From LMUY01 sp964245075 (GTDB taxonomy: Bacteria; Pseudomonadota; Alphaproteobacteria; Acetobacterales; Acetobacteraceae), in assembly GCA_964245075.1 (NCBI GenBank), contig CAXTLC010000011.1:8275-72274 (forward strand): 64,000 bases of DNA, read 5' to 3'. Below, one piece after another: positions 8,346 through 16,606 of this stretch. Both the position numbers and the translations under genes were made by a program. Positions within the stretch are counted from its first letter, which is position 1; each line of letters opens with the position of its first letter. The notes beneath the pieces are model-generated. The model saw only the letters and a list, made by a program, of their open reading frames with translations, was not told the DNA's origin and did not search any database.

Positions 8346-8962
8346 CTGGACGCGGGCCAAGCCGCCATCGCGGCGGAGGCCACGCGCATCAGTTTCTCCC
8401 GGCTGACGCCGTCACGGGCCAGCGTGGACATGCCCTGGATGACGGCCATGACGAGGCCGGCCAGGGCCTCCGCGTCCGTTTTGGGCGGCAGCTCGCCAGA
8501 ACGGACGGCCTCCGTGATCCTGCCCGCCAGGCGCGCCTCGATCCCACGCCGGATGGCAGCCAGTTCGCCTTGAACGTCCGCGGCGGCGGGGGAGCAGCTG
8601 ATGGCCGAACTGGCGAGCAGGCAGCCGGGCGGGGTGTCCTCCCCGGTGAAGCCCGCTGCGGCGGATTGCAGCAAGCCCCAGGCAGTCGCTCGCGCTGTCG
8701 GAGGGTCCTCGATGACCCGCTCGGACGTGACCGGGCCGGAAAGGTATCGGCTGACCGCTTCGAGGAACAGCCGCTTCTTGTCGCCGAAGGCCGCGTAGAT
8801 GCTGGGCGGCGTCACCCCCATCGCCGCCGTGAGATCGCCGAGCGAGGTCGCCTCGTATCCATGCCGCCAGAACAGCAGCATGGCTTGATGTAGGGCGGCC
8901 TCGCGGTCGAAGGACAGGGGGCGGCCCGGCTTGCGGCGCGGCGCAGGCGCGGCGGGAATCAT
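8342..8962 (-). CDS. TetR/AcrR family transcriptional regulator
   Basis: A 206-residue repressor-type regulator. The N-terminal helix-turn-helix is in TSLGDLTAAMGVTPPSIYAAF, about residues 38-58, after a basic lead PRRKPGRPLSFD. The C-terminal part (PPGCLLASSAI...) resembles regulators with the TetR_C_6/YxaF-like ligand domain. It is divergent from an aldo/keto reductase. ATG at 8962 is preferred; an ATG 18 codons upstream (9016) is possible. Both candidate start codons fall inside the two 16-base palindromes at 8960-9029, which suggests autoregulation. The inducing ligand is unknown; aldehydes or ketones handled by the reductase are plausible. Confidence 0.9.
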   Translation of the reverse strand: MIPAAPAPRRKPGRPLSFDREAALHQAMLLFWRHGYEATSLGDLTAAMGVTPPSIYAAFGDKKRLFLEAVSRYLSGPVTSERVIEDPPTARATAWGLLQSAAAGFTGEDTPPGCLLASSAISCSPAAADVQGELAAIRRGIEARLAGRITEAVRSGELPPKTDAEALAGLVMAVIQGMSTLARDGVSREKLMRVASAAMAAWPASS

Positions 8963-9029
8963 ACCGGTCGATATGAAACTGCTGGCGCGCGGCTGCAAGC
9001 AGAGGTATTGATCCATATCGATCGCTATG
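8960..9029. promoter_or_regulatory. Twin palindromic operators between tetR and aldo/keto reductase
   Basis: Two 16-base near-palindromes share the consensus CATA-N-CG-RT-CG-N-TATG. They are CATACCGGTCGATATG at 8960-8975 and CATATCGATCGCTATG at 9014-9029, centred exactly 54 bases apart. They lie in the divergent region and end 11 bases before the reductase start at 9041. Each matches its own reverse complement except at internal pairs. These are the likely binding sites of the adjacent TetR protein; binding is inferred, the symmetry is seen. Confidence 0.7.
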
Positions 9030-9040
9030 AAAGTAGGCTC

Positions 9041-10150
9041 ATGTCGCTCACCGATTACCGAACCCTCGGCCGTTCCGGCTTGGCGGTCAGCCCTCTCGCC
9101 CTCGGCACCATGACGTTCGGCACGGCCCGCTGGGGCTCGGGCGAGGACGGCTCCCGGGCGGTGTTCAATGCCTACGTGGAGGCAGGCGGCAATTTCATCG
9201 ACACGGCCGACGTGTACTCGGGCGGGCGGAGCGAGGAGATGCTGGGCGGCTTCATCGCCGGGCGCGGGTTGCGCGACCAGCTTGTCGTCGCGACCAAGGC
9301 GGGGTTCGCGTCGGGCGGGGGGCCGCACGCCGGCGGGAGCGGGGCCAAGCACCTCCACGCTGCGCTCGATGGCTCGCTCCGCCGGCTGCGCACAGACCAT
9401 GTGGACCTGTTCTGGCTGCACGTGTGGGACTTGGTGACCCCGGCGGAGGAACTGCTCGAAACCATGACCGCTCTCGTTCGGACGGGGAAGATCCGCTATT
9501 GGGGCCTGTCGAACACGCCGGCCTGGTATGCCGCCAAGCTCGCGACCCTTGCCGCCGTCCGTGGCAGGCCGGCGCCGGTCGCGCTCCAGTATTTCTATTC
9601 CCTGGTGAACCGCGACATCGAGGACGAGCATGTGCCGCTCGCGGCGGAGTTCGGCATGGGCATCGTGCCCTGGAGCCCGCTCGCCTATGGCCTGCTGACC
9701 GGCAAGTACGACCGCGCGACGGTGGAGGCGGCCGGGCCCAGGGCGGGCGGGCTGCCGCGCGACGCCGCCAAGCCGGGGGAAGAGCGGCCGGACGGCGACA
9801 AGCGGCTGGACGGCGCCAACCCGTTCGGCGACACGCTGTTCACCGAGCGCAACTGGACGCTCGTGGACGCGCTGCGCCGGGTCGCGGATGAGGCGGGCCA
9901 GAGCCCGGCGCGCGTCGCGCTGTCCTGGGTGATGGGCCGGCCGGGGATCACTTCGACGCTGATGGGGGTGAGCCGGGCCGAACAGGTGCTGGACAACGCG
10001 GCGGCGCTCGATGTGGCGCTGTCGCCGGAGCACCGCGCCAGGCTCGACGCCGCGAGTGCGAGCGATTCGAGGCTGCTTTCCGGCCTGTCCACGCCGGCGC
10101 TGGTTCAAGCGGTGGTGTTCGGCGGCAGTTCCGTGCGCCCCTGGCGGTAG
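9041..10150 (+). CDS. Aldo/keto reductase
   Basis: A 369-residue NADPH-dependent TIM-barrel reductase. The catalytic tetrad is visible as Asp and Tyr in FIDTADVYSGGRSEEMLG, Lys in VVATKAGF and His in DLFWLHVWD. Cofactor-loop residues are in LVMG-type segments near ALSWVMGRPGITSTLMG. The ATG at 9041 gives the usual N-terminus YRTLGRSGLAVSPLALG. The gene is divergent from the TetR regulator with palindromic sites between them, so it is probably induced by an electrophilic or carbonyl compound. Exact substrate cannot be read from sequence. Confidence 0.93.
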   Translation: MSLTDYRTLGRSGLAVSPLALGTMTFGTARWGSGEDGSRAVFNAYVEAGGNFIDTADVYSGGRSEEMLGGFIAGRGLRDQLVVATKAGFASGGGPHAGGSGAKHLHAALDGSLRRLRTDHVDLFWLHVWDLVTPAEELLETMTALVRTGKIRYWGLSNTPAWYAAKLATLAAVRGRPAPVALQYFYSLVNRDIEDEHVPLAAEFGMGIVPWSPLAYGLLTGKYDRATVEAAGPRAGGLPRDAAKPGEERPDGDKRLDGANPFGDTLFTERNWTLVDALRRVADEAGQSPARVALSWVMGRPGITSTLMGVSRAEQVLDNAAALDVALSPEHRARLDAASASDSRLLSGLSTPALVQAVVFGGSSVRPWR

Positions 10151-10177
10151 GGCGGATCGGCGAAGCGGCCATCCGCC
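10151..10177. terminator. Candidate bidirectional terminator hairpin
   Basis: An inverted repeat GGCGGAT (10151-10157) / ATCCGCC (10171-10177) with a 13-base loop starts directly after the reductase stop. It precedes the stop of the convergent DapA-like gene. There is no T-tract, as is common in very GC-rich genomes. Confidence 0.45.
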
Positions 10178-10193
10178 GCCGCGCCGCGCCGGA

Positions 10194-11114
10194 TCAGGCC
10201 GCCTTCGCCAACGTCACCCCGCACGCGTCGAAGGTGGCGAACAGCCGCGCCCGCGCCTCGGCTGAAAGCGGCAGGTGCGGCGGGCGCATCGTGTCCCAGC
10301 CGGCATCCCCGGTGTGCCGGGCGACCAGCGCCTTCAGCCCCGGGATCAGCGCGGCGGAGGTGACCGCCTTGCGGACCGCGCCCAGCGTCACCTGGGCGTC
10401 CCGCCCCACGTCGTTGTCCCAATTCGCATACACCCAGCCGCTGAGCGCGCTGCCGACATTGGCCGCCGCGGTGATGCACCCGGCGCCGCCGGCCCGCAGC
10501 AGGTCGTGCAGCGCGCCGTCATCGCCGCAGTACACCTCGAACCCATCCCGGGCGAATGCGTCCACGTAGGACTTGGTGTTGGCGAAATCCCCGCTGCTGT
10601 CCTTGATGCCCTTCACCGTGCCCGGGTAGGCGCGCAGCAGCCGGGCGATCAGCGGGATGGTGAACGGCACGGCGGACTGGGCCGGGAAATGGTACAGGTA
10701 TATCTTCGTGCCGGTTCCAAGCCGCTCGATCACCTCGGAGAAATACGCGAACAGCCCGTCCTCGCTCGGGTTCTTGTAGAAGAACGGCGGCAGCGCCAGC
10801 ACGCCGGGGCAGCCCAGTTCGGCGGCGCGCCGGGCGAGCAGCACCGTGTCGGTCAGCGCCGGGGTGCCGACGCCGGGCATGATCCGGGCGGCGGGCAGCC
10901 CACGCTCCACCAGGCCCTCCATGACGGCGATCCGCTCGGACACGCCCAGGCTGTTCGCCTCCCCGGTGGTGCCCAGGATACCCAGCCCGTTGCAGCCGTT
11001 GGCGAGCAGCCACCGGCAGTGCGCGGCCATCCGGTCCAGGTCCACCGACAGGTCCGGCCGCATCGCGGTCAGCACCGCCGCGTTCACGCCGCCGTAGATC
11101 GCGTCCGTCATCAT
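10194..11114 (-). CDS. Dihydrodipicolinate synthase family protein (class I aldolase)
   Basis: A 306-residue protein of the DapA/NAL superfamily: (beta/alpha)8 lyases or dehydratases using a Schiff-base lysine. Seen are GTTGEANSL (the GTTGE keto-acid loop, about residues 45-53), the tyrosine of IYLYHFPAQSAVP and the lysine in TVKGIKDSSGDFANT. Start at 11114 (MMTD) is chosen for a GGAGG-type site upstream; in-frame upstream residues are unconserved. It is divergent, 68 bases apart, from an IlvD/Edd-type dehydratase. That pairing is typical of 2-keto-3-deoxy sugar-acid pathways (for example L-arabinonate or fuconate), so this is probably a KDX dehydratase or aldolase rather than the lysine-pathway DapA. 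That role is inferred from context. Confidence 0.85.
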   Translation of the reverse strand: MMTDAIYGGVNAAVLTAMRPDLSVDLDRMAAHCRWLLANGCNGLGILGTTGEANSLGVSERIAVMEGLVERGLPAARIMPGVGTPALTDTVLLARRAAELGCPGVLALPPFFYKNPSEDGLFAYFSEVIERLGTGTKIYLYHFPAQSAVPFTIPLIARLLRAYPGTVKGIKDSSGDFANTKSYVDAFARDGFEVYCGDDGALHDLLRAGGAGCITAAANVGSALSGWVYANWDNDVGRDAQVTLGAVRKAVTSAALIPGLKALVARHTGDAGWDTMRPPHLPLSAEARARLFATFDACGVTLAKAA

Positions 11115-11182
11115 GCCCCGGCCCCTCCGCTTCGCTCCGTTGGCGTGCAATAAACTCCTACCGGCGGCGGGAGAGAAGCGGC

Positions 11183-12892
11183 ATGACGGATCGCGGGCGC
11201 GGGATGCGCAAAGGGCTGACCAGCTACGGCGACGATGGGTTCAGCCTGTTCCTGCGCCGGGCGTTCATCAAGGCGATGGGCTACGGGGATGACGCGCTGT
11301 CCCGCCCGATCGTCGGCATCGTGGACACGTCCAGCGCCTACAACGCCTGTCACGGAAACATGCCGCAGCTCGTGGAAGCGGCCAAGCGCGGGATCATGCT
11401 GGCGGGCGGGCTGCCGATGGCGTTCCCGACCGTATCCATCCATGAGAGCTTCGCCCACCCGACCTCCATGTTCCTGCGCAACCTGGCGGCGATGGACACG
11501 GAAGAGATGTGCCGCGCGCAGCCGATGGATGCCGTGCTGCTGGCCGGCGGCTGCGACAAGACGGTGCCGGCCCAGCTCATGGCCGCAGCCAGCCTGGATA
11601 TCCCGGCCATCCAGCTCGTCACCGGGCCGATGCTGGTGGGGCACTACAAGGGCGAGGTGCTCGGCGCCTGCACGGACTGCCGCCGCTTCTGGGCCAGGCA
11701 CCGCGCCGGCGAGTTCACCGAGGCGGAGATGGACACGATCAACGGCCGCCTCGCCCCCACCCCCGGCACCTGCATGGTGATGGGCACCGCGTCCACCATG
11801 GCGTGCCTGGCCGAAGCCTTGGGCATGGCCCTGCCCGGCTCCGCCACCATTCCGGCTACCCATGCCGACCGCATCCGCTGCGCCGAGCAGTCCGGCGCCG
11901 CCGCGGTGGCCGCCATCGGCCAGCCGGGGCGCTTGCCGGCCGACATCATGACGGCGGCCGCGTTCCGCAACGCGCAGGTGGTGCTGCAAGCGATCGGCGG
12001 CTCCACCAACGGCCTGGTTCACCTGGCCGCCATTGCCGGCCGGCTCGGCATGGCGCTGGACGGGGACGAGTACGACCGCCTGGGCCGGGACGTGCCGGTG
12101 CTGATCGACCTCAAGCCGACCGGCGAGCACTACATGGAGCATTTCCACTGGTCCGGCGGCGTGCCCCGGCTGATGCGGGAGCTGCGGGACCTGCTCGATC
12201 CCACGGCCCGCACCGTGACCGGCGGCACGCTGGCGGACGCGATGGACGCGGCGGAGGACGTTCCGGGCCAGACGGTGATCCGGACCAGGGACGACCCGGT
12301 GTTCCCCACCGGCGGCATGGCGGTGCTGCGCGGCAACCTCGCCCCCGGCGGCGCCGTGATCAAGTTCGGCGCCGCCACCCCCGCCCTGTTGCAGCACGAA
12401 GGCCGCGCGGTGGTGTTCGACAATGTGGACGACCTGGCCGCGCGCATCGACGACCCGGCGCTGGACGTGGCGGCCGAGGACGTGCTGGTGCTGCGCAACA
12501 CCGGGCCGCGCGGCGCGCCGGGCATGCCGGAAGCGGGCTACCTGCCGATTCCGAAGAAGCTGGCGCGGGCCGGCGTGAAGGACATGGTGCGCATCAGCGA
12601 CGCCCGCATGAGCGGCACGGCGTTCGGCACGATCGTGCTGCACATCGTGCCGGAAGCGGCGGTGGGCGGCCCGCTGGCGCTGGTGCGAACCGGTGACGCG
12701 ATCCGCCTGGACGTGGCCGGTCGTCGGATCGACCTGCTGGTGGACGAAGCGGAACTGGCGCGCCGCCGCGCCGCATGGTCCCCGCCGGCGGCCCCCACGG
12801 GGTCGGAGCGCGGCTACCTTCGCCTGTACCGGGACAGCGTGATGCAGGCGGACAAGGGGTGCGATTTCGACTTCCTGGTCCCGCCCGGCTGA
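11183..12892 (+). CDS. IlvD/Edd family sugar-acid dehydratase
   Basis: A 569-residue Fe-S dehydratase. Cluster-ligand cysteines are in SSAYNACHGN, LLAGGCDKTVPA and TPGTCMVMGTASTM, and the Mg/carbamylated-lysine region follows the family pattern; C-terminal RISDARMSGTAFGT is the IlvD/Edd signature. Length fits dihydroxyacid and sugar-acid dehydratases (about 570-600). Paired with the divergent DapA-like lyase, it most likely dehydrates an aldonic acid such as L-arabinonate to its 2-keto-3-deoxy form; true IlvD in branched-chain synthesis remains possible. GGGAGAG lies just upstream of the ATG. The stop overlaps the next gene (TGATG). Confidence 0.88.
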   Translation: MTDRGRGMRKGLTSYGDDGFSLFLRRAFIKAMGYGDDALSRPIVGIVDTSSAYNACHGNMPQLVEAAKRGIMLAGGLPMAFPTVSIHESFAHPTSMFLRNLAAMDTEEMCRAQPMDAVLLAGGCDKTVPAQLMAAASLDIPAIQLVTGPMLVGHYKGEVLGACTDCRRFWARHRAGEFTEAEMDTINGRLAPTPGTCMVMGTASTMACLAEALGMALPGSATIPATHADRIRCAEQSGAAAVAAIGQPGRLPADIMTAAAFRNAQVVLQAIGGSTNGLVHLAAIAGRLGMALDGDEYDRLGRDVPVLIDLKPTGEHYMEHFHWSGGVPRLMRELRDLLDPTARTVTGGTLADAMDAAEDVPGQTVIRTRDDPVFPTGGMAVLRGNLAPGGAVIKFGAATPALLQHEGRAVVFDNVDDLAARIDDPALDVAAEDVLVLRNTGPRGAPGMPEAGYLPIPKKLARAGVKDMVRISDARMSGTAFGTIVLHIVPEAAVGGPLALVRTGDAIRLDVAGRRIDLLVDEAELARRRAAWSPPAAPTGSERGYLRLYRDSVMQADKGCDFDFLVPPG

Positions 12893-13353
12893 TGGTTCCC
12901 AAGGTTTCGCGCCCGACGGTCGTCATCACCGTGCTGGCGGTGGCCTTGATCGCCATCGGGGTGGAGGCCCGGCTCGGCACGCCGGAAGGGCGGCCGCCGC
13001 CGGCAACCCCGGTCCGCACCGCCGACCTGGTCATGCAGGACCACGATGACGGCACCATCACCGTGACGCAGGCCGGCACGGGCCGGGTGATCGACACGGT
13101 GCCGCGCAACACCAACGGCTTCCTCCGCGTGGTGCTCACCGGGCTGGTGCGCGAGCGCCGGCGGGAAGAGACCGGCACGCCGGGCACGTCGTTCCACCTG
13201 ACGCGCTGGTCGGACGGCCGGCTGACGATCGACGACACGGCGACGGGCAAGCTGATCGAACTGGAAGCGTTCGGGCACACCAACGAGGACGCCTTCGGCC
13301 GCTTGCTGGACCTTACCCCTCCCTTGCCAGAGGCCGTCACGCGGCCAGGCTGA
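12892..13353 (+). CDS. puhC: PuhC-like photosynthetic complex assembly protein
   Basis: A 153-residue protein with one N-terminal membrane anchor (TVVITVLAVALIAIGVEA, about residues 9-26) and a periplasmic domain. The domain carries the PuhC pattern: DLVMQDHDDGTITVTQAGTG, then GFLRVVLTGLVRERRRE, FHLTRWSDGRLTIDD, and the end KLIELEAFGHTNEDAFGRLL. In purple phototrophs PuhC helps assemble the reaction centre-LH1 complex and is encoded next to puhA/puhB. Here it stands alone, coupled by TGATG to a sugar-acid dehydratase gene, with no photosynthesis gene in the window. Its last 17 bases overlap the end of the convergent kinase gene. The family call is by recognition of the pattern; the function in this setting is unclear. 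Confidence 0.75.
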   Translation: MVPKVSRPTVVITVLAVALIAIGVEARLGTPEGRPPPATPVRTADLVMQDHDDGTITVTQAGTGRVIDTVPRNTNGFLRVVLTGLVRERRREETGTPGTSFHLTRWSDGRLTIDDTATGKLIELEAFGHTNEDAFGRLLDLTPPLPEAVTRPG

Positions 13354-14395
13354 GCACCACCCGGGTTCCCTTGTTGCTCGTGTCGACCTGCACGGTTGCC
13401 TTCACCGTGCGCGCCATGGCGTTCACGATGGTGGCGCCCAGGCCGCTGCCTTTCGGCGGTGCGCCGTCCTGGAAACCCACGCCGTCGTCCTCCACGACCA
13501 ACTGCACCTGGTCCGCCTTGCGCTGGAAGCCGACCCGGATGTCCCCGCTCCGGTCAGGGTAGGCGTATTTCAGGGCATTGGTGACCAGCTCGTTCACGAT
13601 CAGCCCGAGCGAGACAGCCTTGTCGGTCTCCACCCGGATCGGCTCGGCGGTCAGGGTGATGCGGCCGGGCCGCTCCTCCGGCGACACGGCGCGGCGCAAC
13701 TCGCCGATCAGGCCGTCCAAGTACTGGTCCATGGCGACGAACTCGACATCGTTGCCGGTGTAGAGGCGGCGGTGCACCAGGCTGACCGCCTCCACCCGCT
13801 CGGCCGCCCGGCTCAGCGCTTCCCGGGCGTCGGCATCGGCCAGCTTGCGCCCTTGAAGTCCGATGAGGGAGGAGATGAGCTGCAAGCTGTTGGCGGTGCG
13901 GTGGTTCACCTCCCGCAACAGCAGCGCTTGCTGGGCGGCCAGCTTTTCCAGCCGGTCGCGGCTTTCCTGCAATTCCTGCAAGGCGGCCTCGCGCTCCCGG
14001 CGCAAGCGCACCTGGACCTGGGATTGCCGGATGGACGTCGCCAGGAACTCGAGGAAGCTGCCGCCGACGTCTTTCACCACGTAGTCGAACGCACCCTCCT
14101 TGAGCGCGGCGACGGCGATCCGCGGCTCCTCGGCGGCGGTGACGAAGATGACCGGCGGGGTGCCCGGCAAGGCGAGCAAGTCCGCAAGCACGTCCAGCCC
14201 ATCCCGGCCGGGCATGTAATGGTCCAGCGCCACCACGTCGAAGGTGCTTGCCCTGGCGAGGGCCAGGCCGATGTCACCGTCGCTGGCGACTTCGACGCTG
14301 AAGCCCGCCCGCTGGAGGTGACGCCGGACGAGGCGGCAAATGCCGGGGTCGTCGTCAACGTACAACACCCGGACCTTGGACTCTGCTTCCTCCAT
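13337..14395 (-). CDS. Receiver domain-HisKA_2 histidine kinase hybrid
   Basis: A 352-residue cytoplasmic protein. It starts with a receiver domain (VRVLYVDDDPGICRLVRRHL; phosphoacceptor Asp in VVALDHYMPGRDGLD; Thr/Lys at FVTAAEE and YVVKD). A coiled linker follows, then a HisKA_2 dimerisation box with the phospho-histidine in LREVNHRTANSLQLISSLI. The ATPase domain is of the HWE-like type (IVNELVTNALKYAYPD, VVEDDGVGFQDG, GSGLGATIVNAMA). No membrane segment. ATG at 14395 is chosen; a TTG two codons upstream overlaps the preceding stop. It is last in a three-gene unit with a lone receiver and a CHASE3 kinase, so it is probably a relay whose kinase output depends on phosphorylation of its own receiver. 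Confidence 0.93.
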   Translation of the reverse strand: MEEAESKVRVLYVDDDPGICRLVRRHLQRAGFSVEVASDGDIGLALARASTFDVVALDHYMPGRDGLDVLADLLALPGTPPVIFVTAAEEPRIAVAALKEGAFDYVVKDVGGSFLEFLATSIRQSQVQVRLRREREAALQELQESRDRLEKLAAQQALLLREVNHRTANSLQLISSLIGLQGRKLADADAREALSRAAERVEAVSLVHRRLYTGNDVEFVAMDQYLDGLIGELRRAVSPEERPGRITLTAEPIRVETDKAVSLGLIVNELVTNALKYAYPDRSGDIRVGFQRKADQVQLVVEDDGVGFQDGAPPKGSGLGATIVNAMARTVKATVQVDTSNKGTRVVLSLAA

Positions 14396-14397
14396 GA

Positions 14398-14838
14398 TCA
14401 ATCCGCTTCGGGCACCTGCATCACGGCCAGGAACAGGCCGAGCTGCTTTATGGCGACGGCGAAGCTCTCATACTCGACTGGTTTGGTTATATAAACGTTA
14501 CACCCCAGGTCGTAGCAGCGCTGGATCTCCGCTTTGTCATCCGTGGTGGTGAGCACGATGACGGGCGCGCGCCGCAGCAGGTCGTCGGCCTTGATCCGCG
14601 CCAGGATGTCCGTCCCGCTCATGTCCGGCAGGTTGAGGTCCAGCAGCACGAGCACGGGCAACTGAACGTGGCGGCGTCCATCCGTATCCGCGCCGAACAG
14701 GTAGTCCAGCGCCGCCGTGCCGTCGGTGAAGGGCAGCATCGCGTTGTTCACGCCGGCACGGCGGACGTTCTTCTCGATCAGCCGTGCGTGGCCCGGGTCA
14801 TCCTCGATCAGCAGTATGGTCACCGGGTTGGCGTTCAA
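14398..14838 (-). CDS. Single-domain response regulator (Rcp1-like)
   Basis: A 146-residue lone receiver with no output domain. Acidic pocket LLIEDDPGHARLIEKN, phosphoacceptor Asp in VLLDLNLPDMSGTD, Thr in PVIVLTTTDDKAEI and Lys in VYITKPVEYESF. The size and the -TKPVEYESFA- ending match Rcp1-type regulators that partner with phytochrome-like kinases. The start is taken as TTG at 14838, 16 bases after the upstream kinase stop; longer frames run into the kinase gene and a GTG five codons inside is the alternative. Its stop overlaps the start region of the receiver-kinase gene downstream, consistent with a phosphorelay between the two kinases. Confidence 0.9.
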   Translation of the reverse strand: MNANPVTILLIEDDPGHARLIEKNVRRAGVNNAMLPFTDGTAALDYLFGADTDGRRHVQLPVLVLLDLNLPDMSGTDILARIKADDLLRRAPVIVLTTTDDKAEIQRCYDLGCNVYITKPVEYESFAVAIKQLGLFLAVMQVPEAD

Positions 14839-14854
14839 CGTTCTGCAATCCTGG

Positions 14855-16336
14855 TCAGTGGACGGTTTGCAAAGGCAAGAGGATGCTGAACGTGGTGCCC
14901 ACATCCAGCATCGACCGGCAATCTATCCTGCCGCCCAGCCGCCGCACCAGGGCGCGGACATGGGCCAGGCCGATGCCCTCGCCCGGCACCGATTGGTCGC
15001 CCGCGCGGCGGAACAGCTCGAAGACCCGCTCGTAGTCGCGTTCGGCGATGCCGCGGCCGTTGTCGGCGACGTCGAACCGAGCCATGCCGGCCTCCTTGCG
15101 GCCGGTCACGGTCACGGCGCCTGGGCGGCCAGGCTTGAGGTACTTCAACGCGTTCTCCAGCACGTTGGAGAAGACCTGCTCCACGGCGAGCCGGTCGGAC
15201 AGGAGGTCCGGCACCGGCCCGATCGTGAGGCTCGCCGCCTTGCTCGCCGCCTGGTGCTGCATGCTGTCCGCAATCGTCTGCAGCAATACGGCCATGTTGA
15301 GGCGCTCCGGCGCCAGCACGCGGCGGCCCTCCCGCGACAAGCGCAGGATGGCGTTGATCAGGCGGTCCATCTTGCTGGTGGAGGACCTGATGAAGCGCAG
15401 CGCTTCCGGGATGTCCTCGGCCATCGCCTCCTGCAACTCAGCCGGCGCGTTTTCGGCCGTGACGAGCCGGATCAAGGCGCCGGTCGCCTGTTCCAGTTCG
15501 CTGGTGAAGCCCATGATGTTGACCAGCGGCGCCCGAAGGTCATGCGAGACGATGTAGGCGAATCGCTGGATCTCCTCGTTGGCCGCCGTCAGCTCCGCCG
15601 TCCGTTCACGCACGGTTTCGTCCAGCCGCTCGTTGGAGCGCTCCAGCGCGTCGTAGGCGGACGCCGTCTGCCGCTGCGCCACCCGCAATGTCCGCAGCGT
15701 GCCCCGCAACCCGAGCGCGATCAGCCCGGCCAGCGCCAGGATCATCAGCAGCCCCGCCACGTCGATGGCGATCAGCACGCGGCCGCCCCGGCCAATCCTT
15801 GACACCAACTCCGCCAGCCTGCCGTCCAGCTCCGCCTCGAAGCCGGCCACGACCGTCCGGATGACGCCCGTGTTGATGTTGCCGGCGTCGGTCCGCACGA
15901 TCCGCAGGGCGCTGGGCAAGTCGCCGCCCTGCGCAAGCCGCACGGTTTGCGCCAGTTCCGCCAGCTTCGCCGTGACCACCTGGTTGAGCGTCGTGACCCG
16001 GGGATCACCCGGACGGCTGCCCGACAAGGTGCCGAGCAGTCCCGGCAAGCTCCCCTGCGCCTGGACAAGTGGTCCCAGGTAGCCTGGATTGGTTGTCAGC
16101 AGGAACCCGCGCTGGGCGGTTTCAGCGTCATCGGCCGCGAGCAGGATCGTTGCCAGCAGGTTGCGTTGCAGCCGGAGCCGCTGGGTCGCGATCAGCGCCC
16201 GGTCGTTGGCGTCCGCCTGCCACACCGATGCGAAGCTGATCCCGAACAGCAGCGCCACGCAGGCCAGGGTCCCCAGCAAGACCGGGCGGTCCAATGCGCT
16301 TGCCGCCAATCGTTTCGATCGAAGCTTCACCAACAT
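14855..16336 (-). CDS. CHASE3-domain sensor histidine kinase
   Basis: A 493-residue membrane histidine kinase. TM1 is near residues 15-36 (VLLGTLACVALLFGISFASV), a periplasmic CHASE3 domain with the DAETAQRGFLLTTNPGYL signature follows, TM2 lies near 185-208 (LIAIDVAGLLMILALAGLIALG), and a coiled linker leads into HisKA (FAYIVSHDLRAPLVNIMGF). The HATPase domain has NVLENALKYLKPG, VADNGRGI and GEGIGLAHVRALV. This kinase core resembles the phytochrome-type kinases that pair with Rcp1-like receivers, which is exactly what lies downstream. ATG at 16336 gives a proper N-terminus; the open frame upstream to 16630 lacks family features. Signal unknown. Confidence 0.93.
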   Translation of the reverse strand: MLVKLRSKRLAASALDRPVLLGTLACVALLFGISFASVWQADANDRALIATQRLRLQRNLLATILLAADDAETAQRGFLLTTNPGYLGPLVQAQGSLPGLLGTLSGSRPGDPRVTTLNQVVTAKLAELAQTVRLAQGGDLPSALRIVRTDAGNINTGVIRTVVAGFEAELDGRLAELVSRIGRGGRVLIAIDVAGLLMILALAGLIALGLRGTLRTLRVAQRQTASAYDALERSNERLDETVRERTAELTAANEEIQRFAYIVSHDLRAPLVNIMGFTSELEQATGALIRLVTAENAPAELQEAMAEDIPEALRFIRSSTSKMDRLINAILRLSREGRRVLAPERLNMAVLLQTIADSMQHQAASKAASLTIGPVPDLLSDRLAVEQVFSNVLENALKYLKPGRPGAVTVTGRKEAGMARFDVADNGRGIAERDYERVFELFRRAGDQSVPGEGIGLAHVRALVRRLGGRIDCRSMLDVGTTFSILLPLQTVH

Positions 16337-16606
16337 GCCGCTGTTATGACTTCGGCGAGGCCCGTCGTCAGTCGCTGGGCGAACAGGGCTGGACCCGAAC
16401 CATTCACAAAATGGTGAGCAGGCGGTCGGTGCGATAACAAATTTAATGCGTTGGTCACGAACCCACGCCCCCCCTGCCGGCTTTAGGTCATGACGCCGCC
16501 TAGGTGACGCCGCTTGCACCGAGCGCAGGCACCGCTTGCGCACCCGCTGGGAGCGGCGTCTTGTGTGTCGCGTGGCCAGACTGGCCTGGAGTGAGGGATC
16601 AAAGCG
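16337..16606. promoter_or_regulatory. Divergent intergenic region between kinase and transketolase operons
   Basis: This 270-base gap must hold promoters for both directions. An inverted repeat ACCATT (16399-16404) / AATGGT (16410-16415) with a 5-base spacer lies next to an unusually AT-rich stretch, GATAACAAATTTAATG, near 16434-16449. Such a stretch is rare in this window and a plausible promoter core. TGACGCCGC occurs twice about 7 bases apart further downstream. No ORF or RNA gene is convincing here. Confidence 0.35.

Noticed and set aside
5370..8360. Open frame of about 990 codons on the minus strand opposite the permease, ATPase and radA genes
   Set aside because: Every segment is opposite a well-supported gene and the product has no recognisable motif.
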